From Planctomycetota bacterium (lineage in GTDB: Bacteria > Planctomycetota > Phycisphaerae > Phycisphaerales > SM1A02): DNA of 33,684 bases. Numbering within the stretch: the first letter of the stretch is position 1; each line of letters starts with the position of its first letter. The translations under genes and the position numbers were made by a program. The stretch covers positions 1 through 33,684 of the forward strand of contig JADFKZ010000010.1 in NCBI GenBank assembly GCA_022564665.1, in the 5' to 3' direction. A model generated the notes under the pieces. That model saw only the letters and a program-made list of their open reading frames with translations. It was not told the DNA's origin and did not search any database. Positions 32,709-33,684 of this stretch are shown here, piece by piece.

Positions 32709-33590
32709 ATGCCTGCCGCAGCCCCGGAAAGTCCAGCAACCACAGCAATGCCTATCGTGCAGCAGATGGCCTTCTGCACCACCCGGATCTTGGTCGAAAC
32801 CGAATCAGAAGCCGTTGGCGTTGGCACCGGATTCTTCTTCGCGTTCACGATACCGAACGACGAAAAGTTCATCGCAACGGTCATTACGAATCGTCACGTC
32901 GTAAAGGATGCTACGCGCCTGTTATTTCAAATCACTCGGGCAGACGCCGATCAGAGGCCGATGGTCGGAAATGTTACGACTGTCATCGTCGAGGACGTCG
33001 CTGGAACCTGCGTCAATCATCCTGACCCAGAGGTCGATCTTTGCGCATTGCCCATAGGTCACGTGATCGCCCAGGCAGAGGCGCAAGGAAGGAAACTCTT
33101 CATCCAGTACCTGGCAAAATCACTGATCCCGAGTCCAGATCAAAACCTCACCGTTCTGCAAGAGGTCGTGATGGTCGGTTACCCAACCGGCCTTTATGAC
33201 ACGGTCAACCACTTGCCAATCTTTCGCAAGGGAATCGCGGCTACCGCTCCGCTTGTTGACTACTGTGGGCGCAAAGAGTTCATGATCGATGCAGCAGTCT
33301 TCCAAGGCTCCAGTGGCTCGCCGGTATTTCTCTGGGGACCTGGAATCATCGAAGATCCTAATACAATACTTTCGGGCGGCGTCAGGGTAGCATTGATCGG
33401 AATTTTACGTGCATTGCCTGTTTCCGAAGTCAAGGGTAAGATCAAGATCATCCCTGTCCCTACTGGGCTTGAAGCAGTTCCCGTCACCCAGATGCCGATC
33501 AATCTCGGGTTGGTCATTCAGGCGAAAAGACTCCTCGAATTCGAACCGATCTTCGACGAAATGCTGAAACGGCCTACGCCGTCGCCATGA
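32709..33590 (+). CDS. Cytoplasmic trypsin-like serine protease of an integrated island
   Basis: 293 residues of trypsin-like peptidase fold. The triad is visible: His63 in VITNRHVV, Asp110 in PEVDLCALPI, and Ser202 in FQGSSGSPVF (the GxSGxP motif). GYPTGLYDT precedes the barrel's last strands. There is no signal peptide, which is unusual for secreted trypsins but known for stand-alone bacterial proteases in accessory regions. The ATG at 32709 has AAGGA six bases upstream. Base composition is clearly less GC-rich than polA. It sits between tRNA-Asp and a convergent integrase, overlapping the latter's end by 17 bases, so it is probably island cargo. A defence role is possible but not shown. 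Confidence 0.8.
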   Translation: MPAAAPESPATTAMPIVQQMAFCTTRILVETESEAVGVGTGFFFAFTIPNDEKFIATVITNRHVVKDATRLLFQITRADADQRPMVGNVTTVIVEDVAGTCVNHPDPEVDLCALPIGHVIAQAEAQGRKLFIQYLAKSLIPSPDQNLTVLQEVVMVGYPTGLYDTVNHLPIFRKGIAATAPLVDYCGRKEFMIDAAVFQGSSGSPVFLWGPGIIEDPNTILSGGVRVALIGILRALPVSEVKGKIKIIPVPTGLEAVPVTQMPINLGLVIQAKRLLEFEPIFDEMLKRPTPSP

Positions 33591-33684
33591 ACGCCGCCCG
33601 CACTTTGTCCGCCACGTCGGCCCCCACGCTGAGATAGAACGTCGCCGTGGTAGCGATGTTCGCATGCCCCATCAGCTCGCGTAG
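33574..33684 (-). CDS. Tyrosine recombinase/integrase, C-terminal end (partial)
   Basis: The minus strand entering from the window edge reads LRELMGHANIATTATFYLSV and ends 16 residues later (36 residues in all before the TAG). MGHANIATTATFYL is the conserved C-terminal box of phage-type integrases: the GH histidine and the nucleophile Tyr near the end. The rest of the enzyme lies outside the window. It is convergent with the protease gene and overlaps its last 17 bases. Together with the adjacent tRNA-Asp it marks a site-specific integration. Confidence 0.85.
   Translation of the reverse strand, partial: LRELMGHANIATTATFYLSVGADVADKVRAAFMATA

Overview
The window looks like chromosomal DNA of a high-GC bacterium, most plausibly a planctomycete of the Phycisphaerae type. 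I infer this from several prepilin-like proteins, one with a DGH-type tail, and from the combination of mreBCD, a stand-alone GlmU-like sugar nucleotidyltransferase, ispG, and intergenic hairpin repeats. No rRNA is present, so the assignment is inference. Core genes are GC-rich. The two ends (about 1-700 and 32,700-33,600) are visibly less GC-rich and carry accessory genes.

Layout. 1-731: the front part of a type III restriction (Res)-like helicase that stops abruptly. 700-2728 (minus): three pseudopilin genes in a row, the last one broken against the helicase fragment. 2959-3636: an O-methyltransferase between two inverted copies of an intergenic repeat. 3947-5743 (minus): tsf and rpsB, the latter with a long disordered tail. 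6236-7504: a TraB/TIKI-like protein with a GspG-like domain inserted. 7507-8544 (minus): a prepilin-type protein with a Gly/Ser leader. 8680-10635 (minus): ispG and a lipase-like hydrolase. 10812-11990: a PilZ-REC-HPt protein lacking both phosphotransfer residues. 12001-15763 (minus): topA and miaA.

16158-23708 (plus) is a run of closely spaced housekeeping genes: pgk, a secreted TlpA-like thioredoxin, rpe, a histidine-phosphatase-fold protein without its catalytic residues, accD, and a long lnt gene fused in frame to a lipobox/HEAT-repeat protein. 24011-29049 (plus) is a cell-shape and envelope cluster: an MreC-like coiled-coil membrane protein, a 58-residue single-pass protein, mreB, mreC, mreD and a GlmU-like enzyme. 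Its leader has a sigma70-like promoter and mutually exclusive hairpins. 29275-29463 (minus) is a small membrane protein. 29643-32468 is polA, followed by tRNA-Asp(GTC). After the tRNA come a cytoplasmic trypsin-like protease and the C-terminus of a tyrosine recombinase, which looks like the edge of a tRNA-integrated island.

The most interesting items are the Lnt-lipoprotein fusion, the GspG insertion in a TraB/TIKI protein, the two pseudoenzyme-like proteins (REC/HPt and histidine phosphatase), the possible extra elongasome components upstream of mreB, and a family of about 92-bp hairpin repeats.
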